From Nocardioides daeguensis (GTDB lineage: Bacteria; Actinomycetota; Actinomycetes; Propionibacteriales; Nocardioidaceae), in the NCBI RefSeq assembly GCF_019192965.1, contig NZ_JAHTKU010000011.1, positions 62,001 to 126,000 on the forward strand: 64,000 bases of DNA. Direction: 5' to 3'. The first letter of the stretch is position 1. Every line of letters starts with the position of its first letter. This document shows positions 38,158 to 44,491 of this stretch, piece by piece. The notes under the pieces are model-generated. The model made no database searches and was not told where the DNA came from. It was given only the letters and a program-made list of their open reading frames with translations. The translations under genes were made by a program, and so were the position numbers.

Positions 38158-38258
38158 GTAGCGAGGCTACGAGCGCCAGGTGGACGGCCGGTGAATGCCT
38201 GCGGGTCGTGGGGGGTCTGGCGTCCGGACGGTTCCGGCAACCGGGTAGGTTTCGCGAC

Positions 38259-38921
38259 ATGGCAGGCTCCCCGGACCGGATCTACGCCGACCCGTCGGTC
38301 GAGCGACTCTTCACCGGGGCGACCGTCATCACGTTCGTGCGCACCGTCATCACGCTCGCGATCGCGGTGTGGGCGGCGTACGAGGGCAGCCTGACCCTGA
38401 TCGTGGTCGGCCTGGTCACGTACTGGGTCGGCGACAGCATCGACGGCGAGTGGGCGCGCTGGCGCGACTGCGAGACCCGGATGGGCGCGGTCGTCGACAT
38501 GATGTGCGACCGGCTCAGCTGCGGCGCGCTGTACGTAGGGCTCGTGTGGCTGCAGCCCGGAGGCTGGATCAGCGACGAGCCGATGACCTGGATCGGCATC
38601 CCGATCGGGATCTACCTCTTCGAGTTCATGGTCATCGACATGTACCTGTCGCTGGCCTTCCTCGCCTGGCCGATCCGCAGCCCCAACTACTTCCACGTGA
38701 TCGACCGCAGGATCTACCTGTGGAACTGGTCGCGGATCGGCAAGGCCGCCAACTCCGGAGCCTTCGCCGTCATCCTGCTCGTCAGCGGCTGGGTCTGGCT
38801 CGGCACGCTGATCGCGATCGGGCTGCTCGTCCTCAAGTGCGTCTCGCTGCGCTGGCTGCTCCGGCTCGGCCTGCCGGTGCCGACGCGCGAGGTCAGCCCC
38901 GAAGGAGCCCCGGCGGCATGA
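38259..38921 (+). CDS. CDP-alcohol phosphatidyltransferase
   Basis: A 220-residue integral membrane enzyme that joins a CDP-linked lipid to an alcohol. The full family signature DG-x2-AR-x8-G-x3-D-x3-D is present starting at Asp62 (VGDSIDGEWARW). About five or six transmembrane helices follow. The alcohol (glycerol phosphate, inositol or other) cannot be told from sequence. TAGGTT at 38246-38251 lies 7 nt before the ATG. Its stop overlaps the next gene's ATG (ATGA), so the two are translationally coupled. Confidence 0.87.
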   Translation: MAGSPDRIYADPSVERLFTGATVITFVRTVITLAIAVWAAYEGSLTLIVVGLVTYWVGDSIDGEWARWRDCETRMGAVVDMMCDRLSCGALYVGLVWLQPGGWISDEPMTWIGIPIGIYLFEFMVIDMYLSLAFLAWPIRSPNYFHVIDRRIYLWNWSRIGKAANSGAFAVILLVSGWVWLGTLIAIGLLVLKCVSLRWLLRLGLPVPTREVSPEGAPAA

Positions 38922-39379
38922 TCCTGTGGCTGACGACGTTCGCCTTCAGCATCGCGTCCGCCCTGCTTCCGTTCCTGCCGATCGAGGTCTACATCCTCGG
39001 CGCCGGTGCCACCGAGGCCGGTACGGCGGCCGCGATCTCCCTCGGCATCGCCGCCGGTGCGGGCGCCACCATCGGCAAGATCATCTGGTACGAGCTGGCC
39101 CGCCGCGGTGCGGAGTCCGCCTGGGCGCAGAAGAAGCTGTCGCAGCCCAAGGTCAAGGCGTCGTACGAGAAGTGGGTCGCCCGGATGCACGGCAGGCCCT
39201 GGTACGCCGCCGGGATCATGTTCGTCGCCGCCTCCGCCGGGGTCCCGCCGCTGCTCGCGATGGCGGCCGTCGGCGGGCTGCTCAAGATGCCGATGTGGGT
39301 GTTCGTCCCCACCGTCTTCCTCGGCCGCAGTCTCCGGTTCTCGCTGCTCTTCTTGGGGGTCGACTTCGCGCTGCACTGA
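38918..39379 (+). CDS. Small polytopic membrane protein, DedA/YqaA-like
   Basis: A 153-residue protein with an N-terminal hydrophobic pair (LWLTTFAFSIASALLPFLPI; AAAISLGIAAGAGATIGKI), a hydrophilic loop (RRGAESAWAQKKLSQPKVKA) and a C-terminal hairpin (GIMFVAASAGVPPLLAMAAV). This looks like a minimal VTT/DedA-type half-transporter, as in YqaA; some DedA relatives flip lipids. The overlap with the phosphatidyltransferase suggests a lipid-related role. GAAGGAG at about 38901-38907 precedes the ATG. Confidence 0.7.
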   Translation: MILWLTTFAFSIASALLPFLPIEVYILGAGATEAGTAAAISLGIAAGAGATIGKIIWYELARRGAESAWAQKKLSQPKVKASYEKWVARMHGRPWYAAGIMFVAASAGVPPLLAMAAVGGLLKMPMWVFVPTVFLGRSLRFSLLFLGVDFALH

Positions 39380-39421
39380 GCCGAGGCGAGGATCCGGCCG
39401 CCGGTTGGATACGATGCCGCC

Positions 39422-39586
39422 ATGCTCAGCCAGATCAGCCAGGTCGCCCTCCTTGTCGCCCGCGCCGCGGAGGAGCACGGCGAGCCCGCCGTGAACCCGT
39501 GGTTCATCGGTGGGGGCGTGCTGACCTTCCTCCTGTTCCTGCTCGTCGGCCTCGTCTGGTTCGGCGGCGGCCGCGACCACAGCTGA
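39422..39586 (+). CDS. 54-residue single-span membrane peptide
   Basis: [20 protein letters not shown] leads to [20 protein letters not shown] and a short polar GGGRDHS tail: one C-terminal transmembrane helix with a soluble N-terminus. TACGAT at 39410-39415 lies 6 nt before the ATG, supporting a real leaderless gene. It lies just upstream of nadD. Small proteins at this position between proA and nadD are recalled from related actinobacteria; the function is unknown. Confidence 0.68.
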   Translation: MLSQISQVALLVARAAEEHGEPAVNPWFIGGGVLTFLLFLLVGLVWFGGGRDHS

Positions 39587-39611
39587 TCCCGGTCGAGACA
39601 GTGGTGGACCG

Positions 39612-40298
39612 GTGACGGGGGCGCCCCGCCGTACCCGGATCGGGGTGATGGGCGGCACCTTCGACCCCATCCACCACGGTCACCTCGTGGCCGCCTCGGA
39701 GGTCCAGGGCTGGTTCGGCCTCGACGAGGTCGTCTTCGTGCCGACCGGTCGGCCCTGGCAGAAGGCCGATCGCCAGGTCGCCCCCGCCGAGCACCGGTAC
39801 CTGATGACCGTGATCGCCACCGCGGCCAACCCGCGGTTCACGGTCAGCCGGGTCGACATCGACCGGGACGGGCCGACGTACACCATCGACACGCTGCGCG
39901 ACCTGCGCGCCCTGCGGCCCGAGGCGGACCTCTACTTCATCACGGGCGCCGACGCGCTCACCGAGATCTTCAGCTGGCGCGACGCCGACGAGCTCTTCGA
40001 GCTGGCGCACTTCGTCGGCTGCACCCGGCCCGGTTCGGAGATGGACCCGGCCACCCTGGCCCGGATCCCGCACGACCGGGTCACCATGGTCGAGATCCCC
40101 GCGCTGGCGATCTCGTCCACCGACTGCCGTGAGCGACAGCGGGCCGGTCAGCCGGTCTGGTACCTCGTTCCCGACGGCGTCGTCCAGTACATCACCAAGC
40201 ACGGCCTCTACCCGGCCGCCCTCGCCCCGGAGGTCGAGGAGGTTGCCCAGCAGCCCTCACGACATCCCGGAGCCTCCACCGGAACGGAAACACCATGA
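39612..40298 (+). CDS. nadD: Nicotinate-nucleotide adenylyltransferase
   Basis: A 228-residue enzyme converting nicotinate mononucleotide and ATP to deamido-NAD. The nucleotidyltransferase motif [15 protein letters not shown] is at the N-terminus, [14 protein letters not shown] lies in the middle, and [10 protein letters not shown] near residue 170 is the ISSTxxR-type motif. A ~25-residue tail after [11 protein letters not shown] is unconserved. The GTG start has no clear ribosome binding site. The rsfS ATG overlaps its stop (ATGA), a conserved pairing. Confidence 0.95.
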   Translation: MTGAPRRTRIGVMGGTFDPIHHGHLVAASEVQGWFGLDEVVFVPTGRPWQKADRQVAPAEHRYLMTVIATAANPRFTVSRVDIDRDGPTYTIDTLRDLRALRPEADLYFITGADALTEIFSWRDADELFELAHFVGCTRPGSEMDPATLARIPHDRVTMVEIPALAISSTDCRERQRAGQPVWYLVPDGVVQYITKHGLYPAALAPEVEEVAQQPSRHPGASTGTETP

Positions 40299-40681
40299 CC
40301 GCCACCGACCACGCCGTCCGGCTCGTCCAGGCCGCCGCCCTCGCGGCCGCCGACAAGCTCGCGACCGACCAGCTGGCCTTCGACGTCAGCGAGCAGCTCG
40401 CCATCACCGACGCCTTCCTCCTCGCGACCGGTGCCAACGACCGTCAGGTCCGCGCCATCGTCGACGAGATCGAGGACAAGCTCCGCGAGCTGGACGCCAA
40501 GCCGATCCGCCGCGAGGGCCACCGCGACGGCCGCTGGGTGCTGCTCGACTACGGCGACGTCGTCATCCACGTCCAGCACGCCGAGGAGCGCGAGTTCTAC
40601 GCCCTCGAGCGTCTGTGGCGCGACTGCCCGACCATCGACCTCCCCGCCGAGGTCCACGGTCCGACGCCCACCGACGGCTGA
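40295..40681 (+). CDS. rsfS: Ribosome silencing factor
   Basis: A 128-residue RsfS/Iojap protein that binds ribosomal protein uL14 and blocks subunit joining when nutrients are scarce. Diagnostic segments are [38 protein letters not shown] and [17 protein letters not shown]. It overlaps nadD by 4 nt and is followed 1 nt later by the phosphatase gene, forming the conserved nadD-rsfS-phosphatase operon. Confidence 0.96.
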   Translation: MTATDHAVRLVQAAALAAADKLATDQLAFDVSEQLAITDAFLLATGANDRQVRAIVDEIEDKLRELDAKPIRREGHRDGRWVLLDYGDVVIHVQHAEEREFYALERLWRDCPTIDLPAEVHGPTPTDG

Positions 40682-40682
40682 G

Positions 40683-41303
40683 GTGCGCGCCTCGACGCCG
40701 GTGACCGGGCGCCGCATCGTCCTGCTCCGCCACGGTCGGACCGCCTGGAACGCCGAGCGCCGGATCCAGGGCCAGCTCGACGTCGAGCTCGACGCCACCG
40801 GCGTGGAGCAGGCCCGCGTCGTCGCTCCGCTCATCGCGGCCCTCGAGCCCGTGCTGGTCTGGTCCAGCGACCTGGCCCGCGCCCGGCAGACCGCCGAGAT
40901 CGTCGCCAAGGAGGCCGGGCTGGTTCCGGCGTACGACGAGCGGCTGCGCGAGTTCCGCCTCGGCGACTACCAGGGCCTGACCCACGCCGAGCTCGACGCC
41001 CGCGACCCCGCGGCGTTCGCGCGCTTCCAACGAGGCGAGTGGGACGCCATCCCCGGCGCCGAGGCTCCCCGCGACGTGTCGGCCCGGTTCGCCGCCGTCG
41101 TCACCGACCTGGCCGCCACGCTCGCGCCCGGTGAGACCGGTGTCGCCGTGTCCCACGGCGCGGCCACCCGCTCGGGCCTGGTGAGCTTCCTGGGCTGGCC
41201 CCTCGAGCTCGCGCACGACCTGCGCGCCCTCGGCAACTGCGGCCGCGTGGTGCTCGAGGAGCGCTCGACGGGGCAGTGGGCGCTGGCCGCGTACAACCTC
41301 TGA
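40683..41303 (+). CDS. Histidine phosphatase (phosphoglycerate mutase-like, GpgP-type)
   Basis: A 206-residue branch-1 histidine phosphatase. The catalytic RHG motif is IVLLRHGRTAWNAERR near the start, and the second His is in VAVSHGAATRSGL. In mycobacteria the gene at this position (Rv2419c) is glucosyl-3-phosphoglycerate phosphatase, so GpgP is a reasonable guess, but other small phosphatases share these motifs. GTG 40683 starts 1 nt after the rsfS stop. Its stop runs straight into the 34-bp repeat array. Confidence 0.85.
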   Translation: MRASTPVTGRRIVLLRHGRTAWNAERRIQGQLDVELDATGVEQARVVAPLIAALEPVLVWSSDLARARQTAEIVAKEAGLVPAYDERLREFRLGDYQGLTHAELDARDPAAFARFQRGEWDAIPGAEAPRDVSARFAAVVTDLAATLAPGETGVAVSHGAATRSGLVSFLGWPLELAHDLRALGNCGRVVLEERSTGQWALAAYNL

Positions 41304-41535
41304 GCGAGCGCCGGCGAGCGGCCGCGGTGGTTGAGGTGCGAGCGCCAGCGAGCGGTCGCGGTGGTTGAGGTGCGAGCGCCAGCGAGCGGTCGCGGTGGTT
41401 GAGGTGCGAGCGCCAGCGAGCGGCCGCGGTGGTTGAGGTGCGAGCGCCAGCGAGCGGCCGCGGTGGTTGAGGTGCGAGCGCCAGCGAGCGGCCGCGGTGG
41501 TTGAGGTGCGAGCGCCAGCGAGCCTCGAAACCCAC
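41303..41535 (+). repeat. 34-bp tandem repeat array
   Basis: Six near-identical 34-bp units start at 41324, 41358, 41392, 41426, 41460 and 41494, each beginning GCGGTGGTTGAGGTGCGAG; a degenerate half-unit precedes them and the last ends in GCCTCGAAACC. There are no unique spacers, so this is not CRISPR. It starts at the phosphatase stop codon and ends about 75 bp before tRNA-Ala. Confidence 0.93.
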
Positions 41536-41610
41536 CCCGATTTCACCTTCGCCGGAGGCTGTGGCTAGTATTTCCGTCGTTGCCCCGCCTCCGGGTGGAG
41601 CACAGACCCC

Positions 41611-41683
41611 GGGGGTGTGGCGCAGCTGGTAGCGCACCTGCATGGCATGCAGGGGGTCAGGGGTTCGAGTCCCCTCACCTCCA
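41611..41683 (+). tRNA. tRNA-Ala(GGC)
   Basis: A full cloverleaf: acceptor GGGGGTG (41611-41617) with CACCTCC (41676-41682), anticodon stem CCTGC/GCAGG around the loop ATGGCAT with anticodon GGC at 41644-41646, and T arm AGGGG/CCCCT with loop TTCGAGT. The discriminator is A41683; CCA is not encoded. It is followed by a hairpin at 41691-41734. Confidence 0.95.
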
Positions 41684-41690
41684 CCGGAGA

Positions 41691-41734
41691 GAGTCGGCGG
41701 TCGACCTGCGGGAACGCGGGGAGGCCGCCGATTC
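41691..41734 (+). terminator. Hairpin after tRNA-Ala
   Basis: GAGTCGGCGG (41691-41700) pairs with CCGCCGATTC (41725-41734) with one G-U, followed by GCATTT. It is a likely terminator for the tRNA. Further on, two CCACGCGTG words (41779-41787 and 41800-41808) are the only other pattern seen before 41944. Confidence 0.55.
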
Positions 41735-41943
41735 GCATTTGGCCTCGTGACGGCAAGTGCCACGATGTCGACCACGGGCCACGCGTGGTGAGCCTCGTTC
41801 CACGCGTGAACGCTCCCGCCCGGCCTGCCTCGCCGCGAGAGTGGCACCCTGCCGAGCGGACCTGCCAGGGAGGTCGAGATCGACGGGTTGCACGGTCGGC
41901 ACCGGGTCCGCACCTTCCCGTGACGGCCGGTGGCGGGCAGGGG

Positions 41944-42201
41944 TCAGGACCGTCGCCCGAGGGACCGGTACAGCTGCAGCTCATCACGCAGTCTCGGAGG
42001 CAGCGGTGCCCCGGAGCGTGCAACCGCTGCGGCATAGCTCTCCAAGGACGCCAACAAGCGGTCGCGAAGCTGATCAGGGTGCTGCCGGTCTCCACGGCGT
42101 CGAGCCTCCACGACGAGCTCTCGTGCCGAGGTCACTTCCGCCAAGCCGGCGGCCAGTGCGGCGCGCTCGTTGCTCTGGCTGCGACGTGCAGGATCCATCA
42201 T
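41944..42201 (-). CDS. Small hypothetical helical protein
   Basis: An 85-residue predicted helical, charged protein (ATG at 42201; [20 protein letters not shown], then LRDRLLASLESYAAAVARSG). No family was recognised and no signal or membrane segment is present. A TTGACA word overlaps the start region. It lies just inside the tRNA-Ala-flanked accessory region. From 42202 to 42637 no convincing gene was seen on either strand. Confidence 0.4.
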   Translation of the reverse strand: MMDPARRSQSNERAALAAGLAEVTSARELVVEARRRGDRQHPDQLRDRLLASLESYAAAVARSGAPLPPRLRDELQLYRSLGRRS

Positions 42202-42637
42202 GTCAAGCCCCCGACCGCCTCGCCGACATTCCGCGCGCGATGCACAGGTGCGGCAAGGTCCAGCAGCCACACTAGATGCTCGCGTCCGAGTTCCGTACGT
42301 CTGAGTCCGACGCGGCTTCGAGAAGGGCGCGGTCGTCGGATGGCGGCCTGCGTCGTGGTGCTCGCCCGGATCTACGAACCCGTCTCGGTCTCGCCTCTCC
42401 CCAGGAGCAGAACGTGCGGCGCGGGCCCTTGTGTTCTTCCTCCTGGCCGCGTCCGGCTTGCAGAGCAGGGCGGCACCACCACCCGAGGCTGGTTGCCGAG
42501 TCCCTGGCGGCCCGCCTGCTCGGTGGCCGTCGCATCGCTGGACCCGCGGCCGGGGTGTGGCCCCGGGGGAGAACGCACGCGGCAACGTGGTGCTGGCCGT
42601 GCCTCGCCGGCGTCGCAGGCGAGGCATGGCCAACTGG

Positions 42638-43858
42638 TCACCTGACGGAGAAGACCGCCTTGCCGCCGTGTCCGCTCGTGACACCGATCGCGGTGACCCG
42701 CCACTTCCCGCGGGCGGCGCCCTTGAGCCTCAAGTTCGTCTTGATGGATCCAGCCGCGTTGGCGTACACGACCTTGTTGAACGACCGGGCGCCGCGGCCC
42801 TTGCCGCCGCGAGCCTTGATGATGACAGCCTCGCCCGGCGCGAAGCCGGCACCGCCGAGCTTGAGCTTCTTGCCCGAGCGGATCTTCTTGGCCGCGACCT
42901 TGAGCGTGGCGACGTGGTCGACGGCGCCGCTCTGCGCGTTTGGATGCCAGGTCGAGGGGTCGTTGACGTCGACACCTCCGGCTCCGCCCCCGGCTGGGGA
43001 GACGGAGAGCAGTGCGCTGGCGGACCTCGGGCCGTTGGCGACCCGAACCTCGACGGTGCCGGCGAGGCCCGCCGGCACGACCACCGTGCCCTGGACGCTG
43101 CCGGAGTCGTCGACCTCGACGGTCCCGACCGCCCTGCCGCCGATGGTGACGCTGGCGGTGGCCCGGGGGTTCGCCGGCGCGGCCGCCAGCAGGTTCATGC
43201 CGGTGAAGCCGACGCCCTCACCGACCTGGGCCGTTGTCCGGTCGAGGACGAGCTCGGGGGTCGCGGACAGGTCGTAGACGGCAGTCGTCAGGATCGGTTG
43301 CGGGTTGACGACCTGATCGCACTCGTAGGAGTACTCGACGAAGTCTCCGTTGCCGTCCTTGCCGGTGAAGAGCAGCTCGATGCTCTTGACCTTGTGGTGG
43401 TAGATGCCGGGGTCCACATAGTCGGTGTCGTACTCCAGGGCCGGGAACACGAGAGCGCTGTCCTTGTCGAAGGACGCCAGGTAGAACTGGTCATAGAGCC
43501 GCAGCGGGTTCCAGTGCTCGCTGGTGATCTCCAGGTTCCAGACCGAGACCCATACGTCGGTCATGTCCTCAGGCAGCGTCTGAGCCGGCAACGCCCCGAG
43601 CTGTGCGTCGACCGTGATGGTGTCGTGAGCGGCGATGGGTGTCGGCATGGCGAAGGTGAGGGACGGGCTCCACGCCGTTTCGGCGCCGACCTGCGTGTTC
43701 GTCGTGTACGGCATGTGCCGCACCTCGCATCCCGAGAAGGCAACAGTCGTGGTGACCTGCGCGGCATCGGCGGCCGGCGAGACGGGGGACAGTGCGGAGG
43801 AGAGGCCGAGCGCGAGAAGTGCGCCGCACCGGCTGAGATGACGTGCTGATGGTCTCAT
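42638..43858 (-). CDS. Secreted beta-rich protein with IPT/Ig-like repeats
   Basis: A 406-residue exported protein. The signal peptide is about residues 1-33 (Leu/Ala-rich core, then PAADAAQ). The middle part (VEYSYECDQVVNPQPILTTA) has two Cys. C-terminal beta segments resemble IPT/Ig-like folds: one at about 205-275 (PELVLDRTTAQVGEGVGFTG) and one at about 320-406 (KIRSGKKLKLGGAGFAPGEA). No catalytic motif is seen; a surface or adhesive role is only a guess. It is divergent from the lipoprotein gene across the paired 22-bp sites and lies in the tRNA-flanked region. Confidence 0.7.
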   Translation of the reverse strand: MRPSARHLSRCGALLALGLSSALSPVSPAADAAQVTTTVAFSGCEVRHMPYTTNTQVGAETAWSPSLTFAMPTPIAAHDTITVDAQLGALPAQTLPEDMTDVWVSVWNLEITSEHWNPLRLYDQFYLASFDKDSALVFPALEYDTDYVDPGIYHHKVKSIELLFTGKDGNGDFVEYSYECDQVVNPQPILTTAVYDLSATPELVLDRTTAQVGEGVGFTGMNLLAAAPANPRATASVTIGGRAVGTVEVDDSGSVQGTVVVPAGLAGTVEVRVANGPRSASALLSVSPAGGGAGGVDVNDPSTWHPNAQSGAVDHVATLKVAAKKIRSGKKLKLGGAGFAPGEAVIIKARGGKGRGARSFNKVVYANAAGSIKTNLRLKGAARGKWRVTAIGVTSGHGGKAVFSVR

Positions 43859-43897
43859 GGGCCGCGAGCGTGGCAGCGGCTGGAGCGATGGGCGATA

Positions 43898-43919
43898 GGT
43901 AGGACCTACTCACTGCGGG
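43898..43919 (+). promoter_or_regulatory. 22-bp candidate operator, site 1
   Basis: GGTAGGACCTACTCACTGCG and two further G. It contains the small palindrome GTAGG-A-CCTAC. It matches site 2 (43992-44013) at 18 of 22 positions and lies 40 bp upstream of the secreted-protein gene start at 43858. Confidence 0.55.
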
Positions 43920-43991
43920 ACAGCAGCCGTCGCGACACCGCCCTCGGGCGGCCACCAGGCCGACCGGGCGACCGACCAGGCTCGGGCACTG

Positions 43992-44013
43992 GGTAGTTCC
44001 TACTCAGTGCAGG
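43992..44013 (+). promoter_or_regulatory. 22-bp candidate operator, site 2
   Basis: GGTAGTTCCTACTCAGTGCA and two further G. It is in the same orientation as site 1 and starts 94 bp after it, about 28 bp before the lipoprotein ATG. The pair suggests one regulator acting on both divergent genes. Confidence 0.55.
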
Positions 44014-44041
44014 GGCTGCCGGGGTCGACCAGGCTCGTGCC

Positions 44042-44434
44042 ATGCCGATGTCACGTCGCTCAGCCCTGCTGCTCCGAAGGACTCCCGTGCGCCCGATCGC
44101 GGCGTGTGCCCTCGTCCTGTCCGTCACGGCGCTGGGCGCCTGCGGTGACGGGGCGGCCGATCGGGTCGACGGCGAGGTGGAGAAGGTGACGAGGGACAGG
44201 GACGTCGATCTGAAGGGGAACTCGCCGCTTGACGCCATCGGATACGCGATCGTGGCGACACAGAGTTCGAAGTACCGCGACTACGAGATCGACGGCGAGA
44301 CGGTCCGGCTTCTGGTGCACGACGGGGTCGAGCTCGCTGGGAGCGAATGCCTCATCATCGACGCGGCGACCAGCGCGGACCACCCCGACGCGTTCTTCGT
44401 CATCGTTACCGACGGGGAGGAGATCGCCTGCTGA
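44042..44434 (+). CDS. Putative lipoprotein
   Basis: A 130-residue protein with a basic n-region (MSRRSALLLRRTPVRPIAA), a hydrophobic core and a lipobox-like ALGAC near residue 33, so it should be lipid-anchored on the outer face of the membrane. The mature part (GDGAADRVDGEVEKVTRD and onward) is acidic and ends in Cys. No family was recognised. ATG 44048 is an alternative start. It lies 57 nt upstream of the LuxR-type regulator gene in the same direction. Confidence 0.7.
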   Translation: MPMSRRSALLLRRTPVRPIAACALVLSVTALGACGDGAADRVDGEVEKVTRDRDVDLKGNSPLDAIGYAIVATQSSKYRDYEIDGETVRLLVHDGVELAGSECLIIDAATSADHPDAFFVIVTDGEEIAC

Positions 44435-44491
44435 TCACCGGCTTGCCGATTCCGGCTCTCTCGCCGCTCGATGCTCGCTACATTGGCGGGC

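Noticed and set aside
41303..41535. CRISPR array
   Set aside because: Units are contiguous 34-bp repeats with no unique spacers, and no cas genes are present.
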